Below, one piece after another: positions 33,570 to 43,294 of a stretch of DNA of 64,000 bases. The first letter of the stretch is position 1, and each line of letters starts with the position of its first letter. The stretch covers positions 744,001 through 808,000 of the forward strand of contig NZ_CP195119.1 in NCBI RefSeq assembly GCF_052056915.1. The letters run 5' to 3'. Position numbers and translations under genes: made by a program. Under the pieces are notes generated by a model. That model made no database searches. It saw nothing but the letters and a program-made list of their open reading frames with translations, and was not told the DNA's origin. This DNA is from MTP4 sp052056915. Its GTDB lineage: Archaea > Halobacteriota > Methanosarcinia > Methanosarcinales > Methanosarcinaceae.

Positions 33570-36500
33570 TTATTCCGCAAAATAAATCATTTCATTGGGC
33601 ATCCGGGTAAGCTCATTGCTTTCAATCCCGGACCTTATCAGACTCTCGATCCGGTCCCGGGCATTCTTACGCGTGATTTTAATCCCCAGCGCCCTTGAAG
33701 CCTGGATCACAAGGTCGTCCAGGGGAGTCGAGTACTGGTTGTCAAGAACAAAGCGGACAGCCTCCCGGATTTCCTCGTCACAGATCCATTCGATCTTTGG
33801 AGGAGTGTCCCCTTCCCGCCTGCGGAGGAGGTATGCAGGTTCGGATATCGGCCAGAGGAAATCTCCCCTTACCCTGAACCTTTCCGCCTTTTCAGCCGAG
33901 GTGACGGCATCCAGGATACTCTGCTTGATCTTCCCAAGCATCCGGGGGATTTTGCACTGTATTTTTATCCGCTGGAGCAGCTCTTCCACATGGACAGGTC
34001 CTTCACAATCAACAATCTTTACCACAACAGCTTCGAGCTCTTCAGCCGAAATGTCCAGAATGCCGCAGGACTCCGAAAGCCCGAAAGCCGTGCAAACCGT
34101 GTAAACAGGCACCCTTGTTTCCAGGGAATCTTCATTATCCACAAGCAGTTTGCTGCCGTTCCCTTTATCCGGAGAAACTTTATCCAATTCCCCTGTATCC
34201 GAAACTTCGTATTCATAAGAAAGGAATTCAGACCCATTTTCAGGTTCGGTTTCGGGGCCAAAATCAGTTTCAAGTTCAAACCCGGGTTCAGGTTCAAGTT
34301 CGGGTTCAGGGCGAGCCCTGTATTCCGGGCCTGGAAAACCGGGTGCTTCAATTTCAGCTTTGATTTCAGTTTCAAACTCAACCCTTTCCCCGGTTTCAAA
34401 CCTTTTTTCAGGCTCAAATTCGGACTCCTGCCCGGCAAGTTCCGGCTCAGCTCCGGGCTCATGTCCGGAAACAGGCTCATGTCCGGAAACAGGCTCAGAA
34501 CCGGAAACAGGCTCAGAACCGGAAACAGGCTCAGAACCGGAAACAGGCTCAGAATTGGAATATGGTTCAGAATCGGAATATGGTTCAGAACCGGAAACAG
34601 GCTTAGAATCAACATCCGGCTCAAGTCCCATATCCTCAGGGGACCCGAAATTGTAGACAAAAGGCTTCCGTATCTTCTTTCCCTGGGCTCCGGACAGGTC
34701 AATGGGATCGATTTCCGGAGATGCCTCGAAAAAGTTCAACTTTTCAAAGTCCGGTTCAGGCACGAACTTTGCCTCCTTCCCAGGGACGTCTTCCGGGTCA
34801 CACTCGTTTTCCGCTTCAAACTTAAGGAGTTTGCTCTTCCCGGACTTCCGGGAAGAACGGGGTTTCGAGGTTTCTGATGTAAGGGAAGCTATTGTCTCTG
34901 CTCTCGAAGTCAGTTCGGGGAGAAAGTCCCCTCCCACAGCTCCGTCATTTTCGAGTTCAAGCCCGGACACGTCAGAATCTTCTTCTGCCCTTTCCCCTGC
35001 AAAATACAGGGGTTCCTCTCCGATCCTGGTGATAGTTCTCTGCCCCTTATTATATCGGGTTTCAAAGACATCTTCATTTGATCTAAGTTCAGGAGATTCT
35101 TCTGATTCAGGCTCTATTTCGTTTTCCGTTTCGGCGCCTGAAGAAGTCCCGGCTTCAAGGTGTGCTGTGGAAGTTGACTCTTTCCCGAGATCTGGCTCTG
35201 CTGCAGACTCTTCCTCTGCCCCGGGATCTATGAATTCCACAGCTTCAAAAACGGCCCCTACTTCCATCTTTGCCGCCTCGAACTCCTTTCGGACCACCTC
35301 AAGCAGGGCAGCTTTGCTTTCCTTCGGGCGGAGGTACCAGTCCGTAGACCAGACCCGGTAAAGGTTCCAGCCAAGCCCTTCCAGGACCTGCTGGCGCAGG
35401 CGGTCACGGTCCCTGGCTACCGGGGAGGAGTGGTAACTTGCCCCGTCACATTCGATTCCCAGCAGGTACCTGCCCGGATAGCGGGGGTCGGGGACGGCAA
35501 GGTCAAGCCTGTACCCGGCACAACCAATCTGCCTGTGGATTTCAAAGCCGTTTTCCCGAAGGAAATCCGAGACTGTTTCCTCAAAGGGGGAATCAAATTC
35601 TTCCTCGCTTCCGGCAGGGGTGGGAAGCCTTCCGTTTTCCGCAAATTCAAGGAAGACTTTCAGGGCCCGGAGCCCGAAAGAGGAATTTTCGTCCAGGTGA
35701 AGGTCCCTTGAGGTGAAATTCGCAAAGACAACACACTTTTCCCTGGCCCGGGTGATAAGGACATTCAGACGGCGCTCCCCTCCTTCCCGGTTCAGGGGCC
35801 CGAAGTTAAGGGAAAGCTTGCGGTTCCCGTCAAAGCCGAAACCGACACTCAGCAGGATCACGTCTCTTTCATCCCCCTGGATAGTTTCCAGGTTTTTCAC
35901 GAAGAAATGTTCCCCTTCCCTTGTACCGGAATTCAGGTCGATTCCGGGGTTGGCTTTAATGAGGACTTCGATCTCTTCCTGAATGGCTTCCTGCTGCTTC
36001 ACGTTAAAGGTCCCGACTCCCAGGCTCTTATCCGGGTACTTGACCACATGCTCGAAAACCGCCCTTGCAACAGCCTTTGCCTCAACCCTGTTCGCCCCGC
36101 TCTTGCCCCTGTCGTAGACGGCGTCTGGCAGGTGCACGAATTTCAGGCCCAGACGCTCGTCTTTCTGCATGGGGGAGGGGTAGACATAGAGCCGGTTGTC
36201 GTAGAACTCCTGGTTTGAGACCGCAATCAGGGACTCGTGCCTGCTCCTGTAGTGCCAGCGCAGGGTCTTTATCGGGAACCCACGCTTGCAGACGTTGAGA
36301 ATGCTTTCCATATCCCCGGCTGTCCCGTAGTCATCGGGTTCGGTTTCCGGGGTATCGATCACCGTATCGAAGAAAGCGGTTGGAGGAAGCTGTTTTGAGT
36401 CGCCCATGACCACGACCTGATTTCCGCGAAGCAGAGCCCCGACCGCGTCTTCGGGCCGGACCTGGCTGGCCTCGTCAAAGATGATCACGTCAAAACGGGT

Positions 36501-39383
36501 GCTCCTGGGGTCCAGGTACTGGGAAATCGAAAGGGGGCTCATCATGAAACAGGGCTTGATCTTCTGGACCAGGCCCCCTGCCTTTGTCATGAGGGTTCGG
36601 ATTGGCATATGCCCCCGTTTCCGGTTGAATTCGTTAAGGAGAATCCCGGCTTCGGATGCCCGGGACGCCCCGGAGGTAAGTTTAGGGGTTTCCTCGTAAG
36701 CGGAATGGATGATCCTCTTCCGGTTTTCCAGAAGGACCTTCCTATCGAGTTCCGTGAACTTGTTTATCCTGCCTTCATGGAGTTCCCGGATAAACGTGGA
36801 AAGGACGGGCTTTTCCTTAAAGGCGTTGTGGAGGAGGGTTTCGGCATAGTTCCCCTCAAAAGCAGGAATCATGTCCTCAGGCTCGATTTTCCCTGCCTCG
36901 ATATCCCCGACCATTGGGGCTGCAAGAGTGCCAAGCCCGGCTTTCCTGTACCCCAGGTACTGGCTCCAGAAAACAAGGGACGAAGTTTCGTTTCCCCAGC
37001 GGGAAATCCTGGATTTAAGCGTCCTCAGACTTACTTCTTCAAGCTCTTTCCCGAACATCTTCCCAAAATCAGCCCCTATACGAGACCCGAAGTTTCCAGA
37101 GGACTCTATAAAAGCCTGTTTCGCCTCGAACACCGCTTCAATAGCAGGCTCGAATTCCCCGGCTTCGACCCCGGCAGTTACAAGCCCGAATACCTTATCC
37201 GTGAATACGCCCTCAGCCACATATTTCCTGAATGGGATGATCCACCGACCGTATTCTTCAAGCAGGGCCGGGTCGCTTTCAAAGCCCTGCCAGTATTCCC
37301 CGAAAAACTTCTTTCCTTTTGTCCCTACAGCCTCGAGTTCATACTTGCGGGTCTCACACTCGGAGAGGCAGGAGAGGTCAAGGAGGAGCTTGCTGTCTTT
37401 TGAAGGGGCTCCGAAGGCATAACAGGCTGTAATTTCTTTTTTCAGTTTGCGGTACTTCGGGTTCAGGAATTTCAGGAATCCATGGGACAGTTCCTCGAAT
37501 TCGGAAGTATCAAGGTCAAAAATCGAGGGGTAAAAAGTTTTTTCCACAAAGGAGTGCAGTTCCCTGTACTGCCTGAGTTTCGAAACCAGGGCTCCGGCTT
37601 CGGCCCTGGAACTTTCGGACTCCCATTCGCGGTTCTCCAGCATCTTTTTGTCCAGGGGCTTTGAGGCGGCAACGAGTTTTGCGGCATTGACCACATCCGA
37701 AAGTCCTTTAAGGGAAGCTGGCTTTGACGTTCCGGAAAGGTCGTTCAGGGCCTTGATCGCTTTTTCCAGGACTTCAATGGTTTCGGCGCATTCCCCTGCA
37801 AAGGGTTCGAGTTCCTCACAGTCCTGGGGAAGCACCAGCCCGGGTTCGCAGCCGTACCAGGGATTTTTCCGGACAGGCCCAAGGACAGGCAGCACCTGGC
37901 CCAGCTTTTCCAGGACGGACTCGGCTTCAGTCCAGGCATCGAGGCTCCAATTTTCGGTCTCCTCGAATTTGAGCCCCGGCATTTTCCTGTCTTTTGCTTC
38001 GAAATAAGCCCTGGCCTTTTCCCTTACGCCGTAAAGGGTGTAGAGGCTGGAATAGAGCTTTCCTTCCGGTTCCCCGAGAGTCTTTGCATACTCATTAAGT
38101 TCCTTTTTCAGCTTTTCCAGTTCATTGATATCCCTGTCAGGGCTGATAGCCGCCGGAGCTGACCGGTTCAAGGTCTTTGACAGCTCTTCGAGTACCGCTT
38201 TTTTCCGGGTCTTGTGGCTGTGGATTTCCAGGCAGAGGTCGCCCAGGCCCGCAGCGTCCAGCCTGCTCTTCACAACCAGGAGGGCGGCCATCTTTTCACT
38301 GACAAAAAGGACGCTCTTCCCTATAGCCAGCAGCTCGGCAATGGTATTGGCAATGGTCTGGGACTTTCCGGTCCCAGGAGGCCCTTCGACCACAAGGTCC
38401 ATTCCACTTTTCACATCCTCCGTAACAGAGATCTGGGAAGAGTCGGCGTCCAGGATATGGTAACTGTCTTTTGCAGAGAGTTTCAGGTCCACGTCCTCTT
38501 CCAGAAAACCCGCTTCGACGCTTTCGGGGTCTGTCGGATTGAAGATCCTCTGTACCAGGGGATGCTCTGCAGGGGACATGTCCTCGGGCCAGGTGGCAGG
38601 GTCCAGGTCCTTATACATGACAAATTTCCTGAAGTTGAAGAAGTCAAGGCAGACTTCGGGAAAGACTTTCCAGCCAGGTTTTTCAGCAATTGCCTTGAGG
38701 ACGTCTTCCAGATAACTGTCAATGCCTGCTCCCTCTTCCGGCATCTCAAACTCAGAGAGTTCGATTCCGAGCTCTTTCATCTTGGCCTGTAGGGTAATCG
38801 AGGTAAATATCTCATCTCCGGTCCACTGCAGACTGAACTTACGACCTTTCCCGATCCTTTTCAGCTCGACCGGGACCAGGACAAGAGGAGCTTTCGGGTT
38901 TTTCACGGAAGACCTGCTGTCCCCCCACTGCAGGAAACCGAGGGCCAGGTAGAGTACGGGGTAACCCTGTTCCTCAAAAATGGAATTTGCCTGGTTATGG
39001 ACATAGAAAAGTTTTCTCTCAAGGGCTTCACTGTCCTCGGGAACATCCAGGAAAGGCTCGAAACGGGAAGAAGGAGCCCTGTTTTTTTCATCGGGAGTGA
39101 AGATTTTCCCGATCGTCTTAAACAGCTTGCTTTCCCCTTCGGGACCGGCATCCTCTCCAGCCCCCCCACCAGCGGATTTCCTGCCTTTTCCGGGCCCTTT
39201 TTTTGCCCTGAATTTCATCGACTTTTCCTGCAGGACAAAAATCTCGTAGATCTCTGCAGGCGTTTTTCCCGTGATCGAAATGGTCCGTCTCTGCGAAGGG
39301 CGGTAATTGAGAAGGTTGTTTCGAAGGGAAAGGTCAAGCAAATTCTGCCTTAATGCTTCCAATTCCTGAGCTACGTCTACCAT
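33570..39383 (-). CDS. Giant DUF4011 SF1 helicase with PD-(D/E)XK nuclease and DUF3320 domains
   Basis: 1937 residues. N-terminal DUF4011 (VDVAQELEALRQNLLDLSLR), then a split superfamily 1 helicase: Walker A VVEGPPGTGKSQTIANTIAE at about residues 333-340, Walker B IIFDEASQVRPEDAVGALLR at about 968, late motifs QGDERDVILLSVGFGFDG and RRLNVLITRAREKC. At about 1250-1350 lies a Vsr/MTES-like nuclease domain with GIECDGASYHSS and RLRQQVLEGLGW. A ~350-residue acidic low-complexity linker follows, then a DUF3320-like C-terminus. This domain order is known from predicted anti-phage proteins. It is a single gene here, with a repeat array in its upstream region. Confidence 0.9.
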   Translation of the reverse strand: MVDVAQELEALRQNLLDLSLRNNLLNYRPSQRRTISITGKTPAEIYEIFVLQEKSMKFRAKKGPGKGRKSAGGGAGEDAGPEGESKLFKTIGKIFTPDEKNRAPSSRFEPFLDVPEDSEALERKLFYVHNQANSIFEEQGYPVLYLALGFLQWGDSRSSVKNPKAPLVLVPVELKRIGKGRKFSLQWTGDEIFTSITLQAKMKELGIELSEFEMPEEGAGIDSYLEDVLKAIAEKPGWKVFPEVCLDFFNFRKFVMYKDLDPATWPEDMSPAEHPLVQRIFNPTDPESVEAGFLEEDVDLKLSAKDSYHILDADSSQISVTEDVKSGMDLVVEGPPGTGKSQTIANTIAELLAIGKSVLFVSEKMAALLVVKSRLDAAGLGDLCLEIHSHKTRKKAVLEELSKTLNRSAPAAISPDRDINELEKLKKELNEYAKTLGEPEGKLYSSLYTLYGVREKARAYFEAKDRKMPGLKFEETENWSLDAWTEAESVLEKLGQVLPVLGPVRKNPWYGCEPGLVLPQDCEELEPFAGECAETIEVLEKAIKALNDLSGTSKPASLKGLSDVVNAAKLVAASKPLDKKMLENREWESESSRAEAGALVSKLRQYRELHSFVEKTFYPSIFDLDTSEFEELSHGFLKFLNPKYRKLKKEITACYAFGAPSKDSKLLLDLSCLSECETRKYELEAVGTKGKKFFGEYWQGFESDPALLEEYGRWIIPFRKYVAEGVFTDKVFGLVTAGVEAGEFEPAIEAVFEAKQAFIESSGNFGSRIGADFGKMFGKELEEVSLRTLKSRISRWGNETSSLVFWSQYLGYRKAGLGTLAAPMVGDIEAGKIEPEDMIPAFEGNYAETLLHNAFKEKPVLSTFIRELHEGRINKFTELDRKVLLENRKRIIHSAYEETPKLTSGASRASEAGILLNEFNRKRGHMPIRTLMTKAGGLVQKIKPCFMMSPLSISQYLDPRSTRFDVIIFDEASQVRPEDAVGALLRGNQVVVMGDSKQLPPTAFFDTVIDTPETEPDDYGTAGDMESILNVCKRGFPIKTLRWHYRSRHESLIAVSNQEFYDNRLYVYPSPMQKDERLGLKFVHLPDAVYDRGKSGANRVEAKAVARAVFEHVVKYPDKSLGVGTFNVKQQEAIQEEIEVLIKANPGIDLNSGTREGEHFFVKNLETIQGDERDVILLSVGFGFDGNRKLSLNFGPLNREGGERRLNVLITRAREKCVVFANFTSRDLHLDENSSFGLRALKVFLEFAENGRLPTPAGSEEEFDSPFEETVSDFLRENGFEIHRQIGCAGYRLDLAVPDPRYPGRYLLGIECDGASYHSSPVARDRDRLRQQVLEGLGWNLYRVWSTDWYLRPKESKAALLEVVRKEFEAAKMEVGAVFEAVEFIDPGAEEESAAEPDLGKESTSTAHLEAGTSSGAETENEIEPESEESPELRSNEDVFETRYNKGQRTITRIGEEPLYFAGERAEEDSDVSGLELENDGAVGGDFLPELTSRAETIASLTSETSKPRSSRKSGKSKLLKFEAENECDPEDVPGKEAKFVPEPDFEKLNFFEASPEIDPIDLSGAQGKKIRKPFVYNFGSPEDMGLEPDVDSKPVSGSEPYSDSEPYSNSEPVSGSEPVSGSEPVSGSEPVSGHEPVSGHEPGAEPELAGQESEFEPEKRFETGERVEFETEIKAEIEAPGFPGPEYRARPEPELEPEPGFELETDFGPETEPENGSEFLSYEYEVSDTGELDKVSPDKGNGSKLLVDNEDSLETRVPVYTVCTAFGLSESCGILDISAEELEAVVVKIVDCEGPVHVEELLQRIKIQCKIPRMLGKIKQSILDAVTSAEKAERFRVRGDFLWPISEPAYLLRRREGDTPPKIEWICDEEIREAVRFVLDNQYSTPLDDLVIQASRALGIKITRKNARDRIESLIRSGIESNELTRMPNEMIYFAE
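34455..34625. repeat. 18-base coding repeat in the helicase linker
   Basis: Tandem 18-base units (CCGGAAACAGGCTCAGAA on the plus strand) encode a six-residue Glu-Pro-Val-Ser-Gly-Ser type repeat at about residues 1586-1643. They sit in a disordered acidic linker between the nuclease and the C-terminal domain, where length changes would be tolerated. Confidence 0.85.
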
Positions 39384-39402
39384 AGAAATACCAGGCCCTG
39401 TT

Positions 39403-39575
39403 CACATGATCAATGAATATTTTTCATGTAATCAATGGATGTTTTTCACGTAATCAAGGAATGTTTTTCACGTAATCAAGGAATGTTTTTCACGTAATCA
39501 ATAAAATATTTTTCACGTAATCAATAAAATATTTTTCACGTAATCAATAAAATATTTTTCACGTAATCAATAAAA
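39403..39575. repeat. 22-23-base iteron-like repeat upstream of the helicase gene
   Basis: TTTTTCACGTAATCAA recurs with CACGTAATCAA starts at 39425 (variant), 39447, 39469, 39491, 39514, 39537 and 39560. The array begins about 20-40 bases before the helicase ATG, so it is in its promoter or leader. Confidence 0.85.
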
Positions 39576-39835
39576 TACATTGGGATACTGGATAAGAATA
39601 CAGGATGATTGCTAATAAATTTTGTCAATGTTACGCAGGGAAAATTACGGGGAGAGAAAAATACTCCCTGTTCCAAAAAGAAAGTTTTTTCCGGAAATAA
39701 TTTCTGCACCTCATCTTTTAAATTATTTTTTAAATAAAACTTTCTATCAATATATCCGCCAATCATTCCAGTAATACATTCAAGTAATTATTCTCAGGTC
39801 TTTAACTTACCGATCTTTACCTGCCCGTCTTCCTG
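39576..39835. other. AT-rich spacer
   Basis: No convincing gene. A 76-codon frame on the minus strand (39536-39766) has no ribosome site and overlaps the repeat array; I do not call it. Confidence 0.4.
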
Positions 39836-40816
39836 CTATTTACTCCCGGTTTTATCCTGCCCTTTCCCGGAACGCCTGAATAAGCCGGCTGGTTTTCCGA
39901 ACGGTGAAACTTCCCCCCCGGAAGTCCCTTCGGCAGCCTCCTCCCCTTCCAGGCTCACCAGGAATGAACTTGAAAGGATCAGGGCACAGCCCAGCAGGGT
40001 GCTCCGGTAAACAGGGTCATCGAGGATAAGATATGAAAAGAAAATGGCACTCACCGGTTCGAGCAGGGAAATGATACCGGCGTTCTGGGCTTTCACGTGC
40101 ATAAGCCCCGTGAAGTAAAGGATTGAACCGAGAGCGGTGATCATCACCCCCAGGAAGAGTAGCAAGGACAGGTTTTCGAGCAGGGAAGAAACAGGAGCTT
40201 CCAGAGAATAAGGGAGCAGGAGCACAAGGGTCACGGCTGTCGAAAGGAAAAGCTGTTCCAGGCCCGAATATTCGTCCCTGAGGTGCCGGGAGGTCATGAT
40301 GATACAGGCATAGAAAAAACCCGCCGAAAGCCCCATCGATATCCCGAAGAGATAAGCAGAACCAGCGATGCCCTCGCCAAAAGAGATGTTTCCCGGTCCC
40401 ACCACAATTGTCACTCCGGCAAGGGAAAAGACTAGAGCTGCAAAGCTTCGTATATTCGGCTTCTCCTTCAGGAAAAAGGGAGCCAGAAGAACCACGTAAA
40501 TAGGGGCAGTGTAAAGGAGCAAGGCGGAAATCGAGACATTGGTGTAGCGGACAGCCGTGTAATAAGAAAGCAGAACCCCTGCCTGCCAGACCCCGAGGAG
40601 GAAGAGAGCTTTTCGTTTTCCCTTCAAACGTGTCCCGGAAAGCCGGCCCGTGGCTGCCATGTATGCGGCAAGGAAAAGGAACCCAAAAAGAAGCTGGTAA
40701 AACACCACCGTCCCTGCAGCCATGTTCCTGACGTAAACGAAAAAGATGCCTGCAAACCCATAGATGACGGATGCCGCAATTACCTGGGCACTGGCTTTCA
40801 GGCGATGAAGCTGCAT
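39836..40816 (-). CDS. DMT-superfamily (EamA) transporter
   Basis: 326 residues, ten predicted helices in two EamA halves (ASVIYGFAGIFFVYVRNMAA first, AGSAYLFGISMGLSAGFFYA second) and a charged C-terminal tail. ATG 40816 is chosen because the truncated copy at 47147 has its Met at the same place, right before KASAQVIAAS; the longer frame back to 40885 is not shared. Paralogue of the exporter at 31905. The substrate is unknown. Confidence 0.8.
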   Translation of the reverse strand: MQLHRLKASAQVIAASVIYGFAGIFFVYVRNMAAGTVVFYQLLFGFLFLAAYMAATGRLSGTRLKGKRKALFLLGVWQAGVLLSYYTAVRYTNVSISALLLYTAPIYVVLLAPFFLKEKPNIRSFAALVFSLAGVTIVVGPGNISFGEGIAGSAYLFGISMGLSAGFFYACIIMTSRHLRDEYSGLEQLFLSTAVTLVLLLPYSLEAPVSSLLENLSLLLFLGVMITALGSILYFTGLMHVKAQNAGIISLLEPVSAIFFSYLILDDPVYRSTLLGCALILSSSFLVSLEGEEAAEGTSGGEVSPFGKPAGLFRRSGKGQDKTGSK

Positions 40817-40893
40817 ATATTTGGTTCCATGATATTTGGAGATAAGGGTTCCGTCAAATATAGTTTCGACTGAAATTAAGCACAAAATCAGAT

Positions 40894-41658
40894 TTAAAAA
40901 AATTTTCCCCTTTCTTGAAGGAGTTTTTCTAGGGCTGATTTAACTTCTTCCTTGAGCACTACGACATTTTGGAATCGTTTGTATTTGAAGGTGTCGAGAT
41001 CAAGCTCATTTAGAAGTGCCTTAGTCCCTTGCTCTCGTTCTATATTTCTTTCACCTTTGATGAAAGCAAGAATGGGGAGATTTCTTTCTTTGGCATGGCG
41101 GTATTCTGTGTGAGTAATCGTAATTTCCCCTACGTAAGTACCTTCCTTCTCGCCGACGATAAGTAGATAAATCTGACAGCTATCAAGAGCATTCAGACAA
41201 CCCTCCAGTGTTTTTTCAGGAGAAGCCGGTTCATATTCGTAGAGCAAAGGGGTATAATATGCCGAAAGTTGAGTACTTTCTATGATATCCTTAACTGTTG
41301 CGCGCTCGTCTTCAAGCTCTTTTTGCACCGAACTAACAAATATTTTATATTTTGAAGTTTCCATTTTATCTAGGATTTTGAGTTCTTTGTTCCTCATAAA
41401 TTCATTTTCCGATTTTAGATTATCTAGATTTATTGATGGCAGATCTGCTTTTCCGGACTTAATAAGTTTTAGAGTGCTAACCGTGTTAGTTTGAATAGAT
41501 TGTCTTGAACTTCCACAGGTACAACAAAAATTAGAACTATTCAAACTTTTACATCTTTGACATTCCCACCTTTCTCCATAAAAAATATGGCCACATATTG
41601 GGCAATAAGAATCTTTATGTTCAAGGGTTGATCCACATATTACACATATTTTATCCAC
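40894..41658 (-). CDS. Zinc-ribbon and DUF4062 domain protein
   Basis: 254 residues from GTG 41658, whose ribosome site GGTGA overlaps the upstream gene's stop. Three to four CxxC-type knuckles fill the first ~50 residues (CVICG, CPICGHIF, CQRCK, CCTCG). After a linker, DUF4062 starts at about residue 103 (KYKIFVSSVQKELEDERATV) and contains LLIVGEKEGTYVGEITITHT, a Rossmann-like nucleotide-binding pattern related to TIR and deoxyribosyltransferase folds. DUF4062 proteins occur widely in predicted defence and signalling genes. It is the last gene of an AT-rich cassette. Confidence 0.8.
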   Translation of the reverse strand: MDKICVICGSTLEHKDSYCPICGHIFYGERWECQRCKSLNSSNFCCTCGSSRQSIQTNTVSTLKLIKSGKADLPSINLDNLKSENEFMRNKELKILDKMETSKYKIFVSSVQKELEDERATVKDIIESTQLSAYYTPLLYEYEPASPEKTLEGCLNALDSCQIYLLIVGEKEGTYVGEITITHTEYRHAKERNLPILAFIKGERNIEREQGTKALLNELDLDTFKYKRFQNVVVLKEEVKSALEKLLQERGKFF

Positions 41659-41659
41659 T

Positions 41660-43294
41660 TTAATCACCGAATTGAGGTTCAGATTTACTTCCACAATCTG
41701 GACAATAAAATGAAAAGAGTTTTCGATTGCACTTTGGACATACCCTAAAACCTAAATAACATAAGTAACGGTATAGAACAGACATAGCTTCTAATGAATT
41801 AGTGAAACTTATGTTCATGGGATTGGAACCAAAAACATCAAACGTTTCAATCATTTCATAAGAATTTCCATCTTCTTCAAGAGATCTTATGAGTAATTTG
41901 AGCTTACTTTTGTTGCCCATATAGGACTTTGAAAGCAAAGGCCACCACCCATGAGCCTCTTGAAAGCTGACTATGTAAGAAATCAAGTTTGTTATTTCCT
42001 TTGAAAAAGGAGAATAAATTCCAGCCTGCTTTAAACAAGATCGTAATTTTGGATTATTCTTACCACAGTCTATCATATCAAGGAAAAAATCTGCTATTAA
42101 AATAGCACCTCTGACATCTGAAACCGGCGATAGGTCGCAATATTGATCTCTACCATATGTATAGGTAAGAAATTTATCCTTATTTAGTTTCAATATGCAA
42201 TATTTTATGATGTCTGAAAGTAAATCATTGGCTAAATCATCTTTCAATTCTTCAGGGATTTTTTCATAAGATAAGATCAAAGACTTCCCTATATGGATAG
42301 TAACAGATAGTGAGCAATCTTCAGTGATTTTGTTACTGTTTCCTACAGTCCAGCTATTCCATAATCCGTCATGTATGTAACAACCATCACTCTTAGGGGA
42401 TTTCAAAATATTAGGATTCTGTTTCAATTTTAAAGAGTTCAACCAATCTTTGTATAACTTCTCAGAATCTAATCCTTTTATTTTACAAAAAGAATTGAAG
42501 TTGTCCGAGATAGAGAGATACGCAATTATTTGAGAAGTAACTTCAAGATTTAGTTTCAGTGCATTTCTATCCTGTATTTGTGGAAAAGCTAAGGGATAAT
42601 TACTTGCCGTGGCCCAACCGGAGTAAGTTTGATCAAAATTTTTTGATATATAATTCAGCAGGTGAGCATTTATTCTAGTGTCAAACACTTGATTCATCAA
42701 AGAATTTATTGTACCACAGTCTTCTGAACTGTGATGGTTATAAGGCATTGCTAATATTGGTAAAATATCTTCTGCAAAAGATAACATACAGTGATCTTTA
42801 AGAATACAATCAGAGCAAAAAATCCACAGATGATTTATTTCATCTTTATGAACATTCTTACCCTCTAAGATTTTCATAAAGAGAGATATTCCATTCTCTA
42901 AGTTTATTTTTACGTCATTTTCGCTTTGTCCAAATATTGGTGGTAAGAATTTATTGTAATATTTTGGAGAAAACATACCACTTTTATCTATACAAAATGC
43001 AAGATACAATCTTAAACGGTATCCTTCCCAATCATATGTAGAATTTAGAATATCATAGGCAAATATGTTAAAATTATCTGATATTCTCCCATCAAAAAAA
43101 TAATTTCCACGTAATTTACCCAAGAATTCAATATAATCTCCTAACAATTCCTTCTCAAATTCTCTCCAGTTTATATCCTTATCTTCCATTTGTTTCATTT
43201 TTAATATTCTTTTGATAAATGATAGAACCTCTAAATTTTGTAGTCCTCTATCAAATGAAATAAGACATTCTCTATAGATGTTAATATATTCCAT
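41660..43294 (-). CDS. Large protein with C-terminal zinc ribbon; possible alpha/alpha-toroid
   Basis: 544 residues, helix-rich, no signal peptide or membrane segment. The last ~28 residues are a zinc ribbon (CPKCNRKLFSFYCPDCG) very like the one opening the next gene's product. Central phrases (IVSFQEAHGWWPLLSKSYMG and NSLEAMSVLYRYLCYLG) resemble repeats of terpenoid-cyclase/prenyltransferase toroids, but I cannot confirm the family. GGAGGAAAC lies before the ATG. The start overlaps the upstream radical SAM gene by 14 bases, so the cassette is translationally coupled. Confidence 0.65.
   Translation of the reverse strand: MEYINIYRECLISFDRGLQNLEVLSFIKRILKMKQMEDKDINWREFEKELLGDYIEFLGKLRGNYFFDGRISDNFNIFAYDILNSTYDWEGYRLRLYLAFCIDKSGMFSPKYYNKFLPPIFGQSENDVKINLENGISLFMKILEGKNVHKDEINHLWIFCSDCILKDHCMLSFAEDILPILAMPYNHHSSEDCGTINSLMNQVFDTRINAHLLNYISKNFDQTYSGWATASNYPLAFPQIQDRNALKLNLEVTSQIIAYLSISDNFNSFCKIKGLDSEKLYKDWLNSLKLKQNPNILKSPKSDGCYIHDGLWNSWTVGNSNKITEDCSLSVTIHIGKSLILSYEKIPEELKDDLANDLLSDIIKYCILKLNKDKFLTYTYGRDQYCDLSPVSDVRGAILIADFFLDMIDCGKNNPKLRSCLKQAGIYSPFSKEITNLISYIVSFQEAHGWWPLLSKSYMGNKSKLKLLIRSLEEDGNSYEMIETFDVFGSNPMNISFTNSLEAMSVLYRYLCYLGFRVCPKCNRKLFSFYCPDCGSKSEPQFGD

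Noticed and set aside
33990..34877. 295-codon plus-strand frame opposite the helicase linker
   Set aside because: It is antisense to the acidic repeat linker; the repeated Arg/Phe content simply mirrors the Glu/Ser/Pro repeats on the other strand.
39403..39575. Possible CRISPR array upstream of the helicase
   Set aside because: The 22-23-base units have no spacers; they are contiguous tandem repeats.
39536..39766. 76-codon frame on the minus strand
   Set aside because: It has no ribosome site, overlaps the tandem repeat array and shows no recognisable family.
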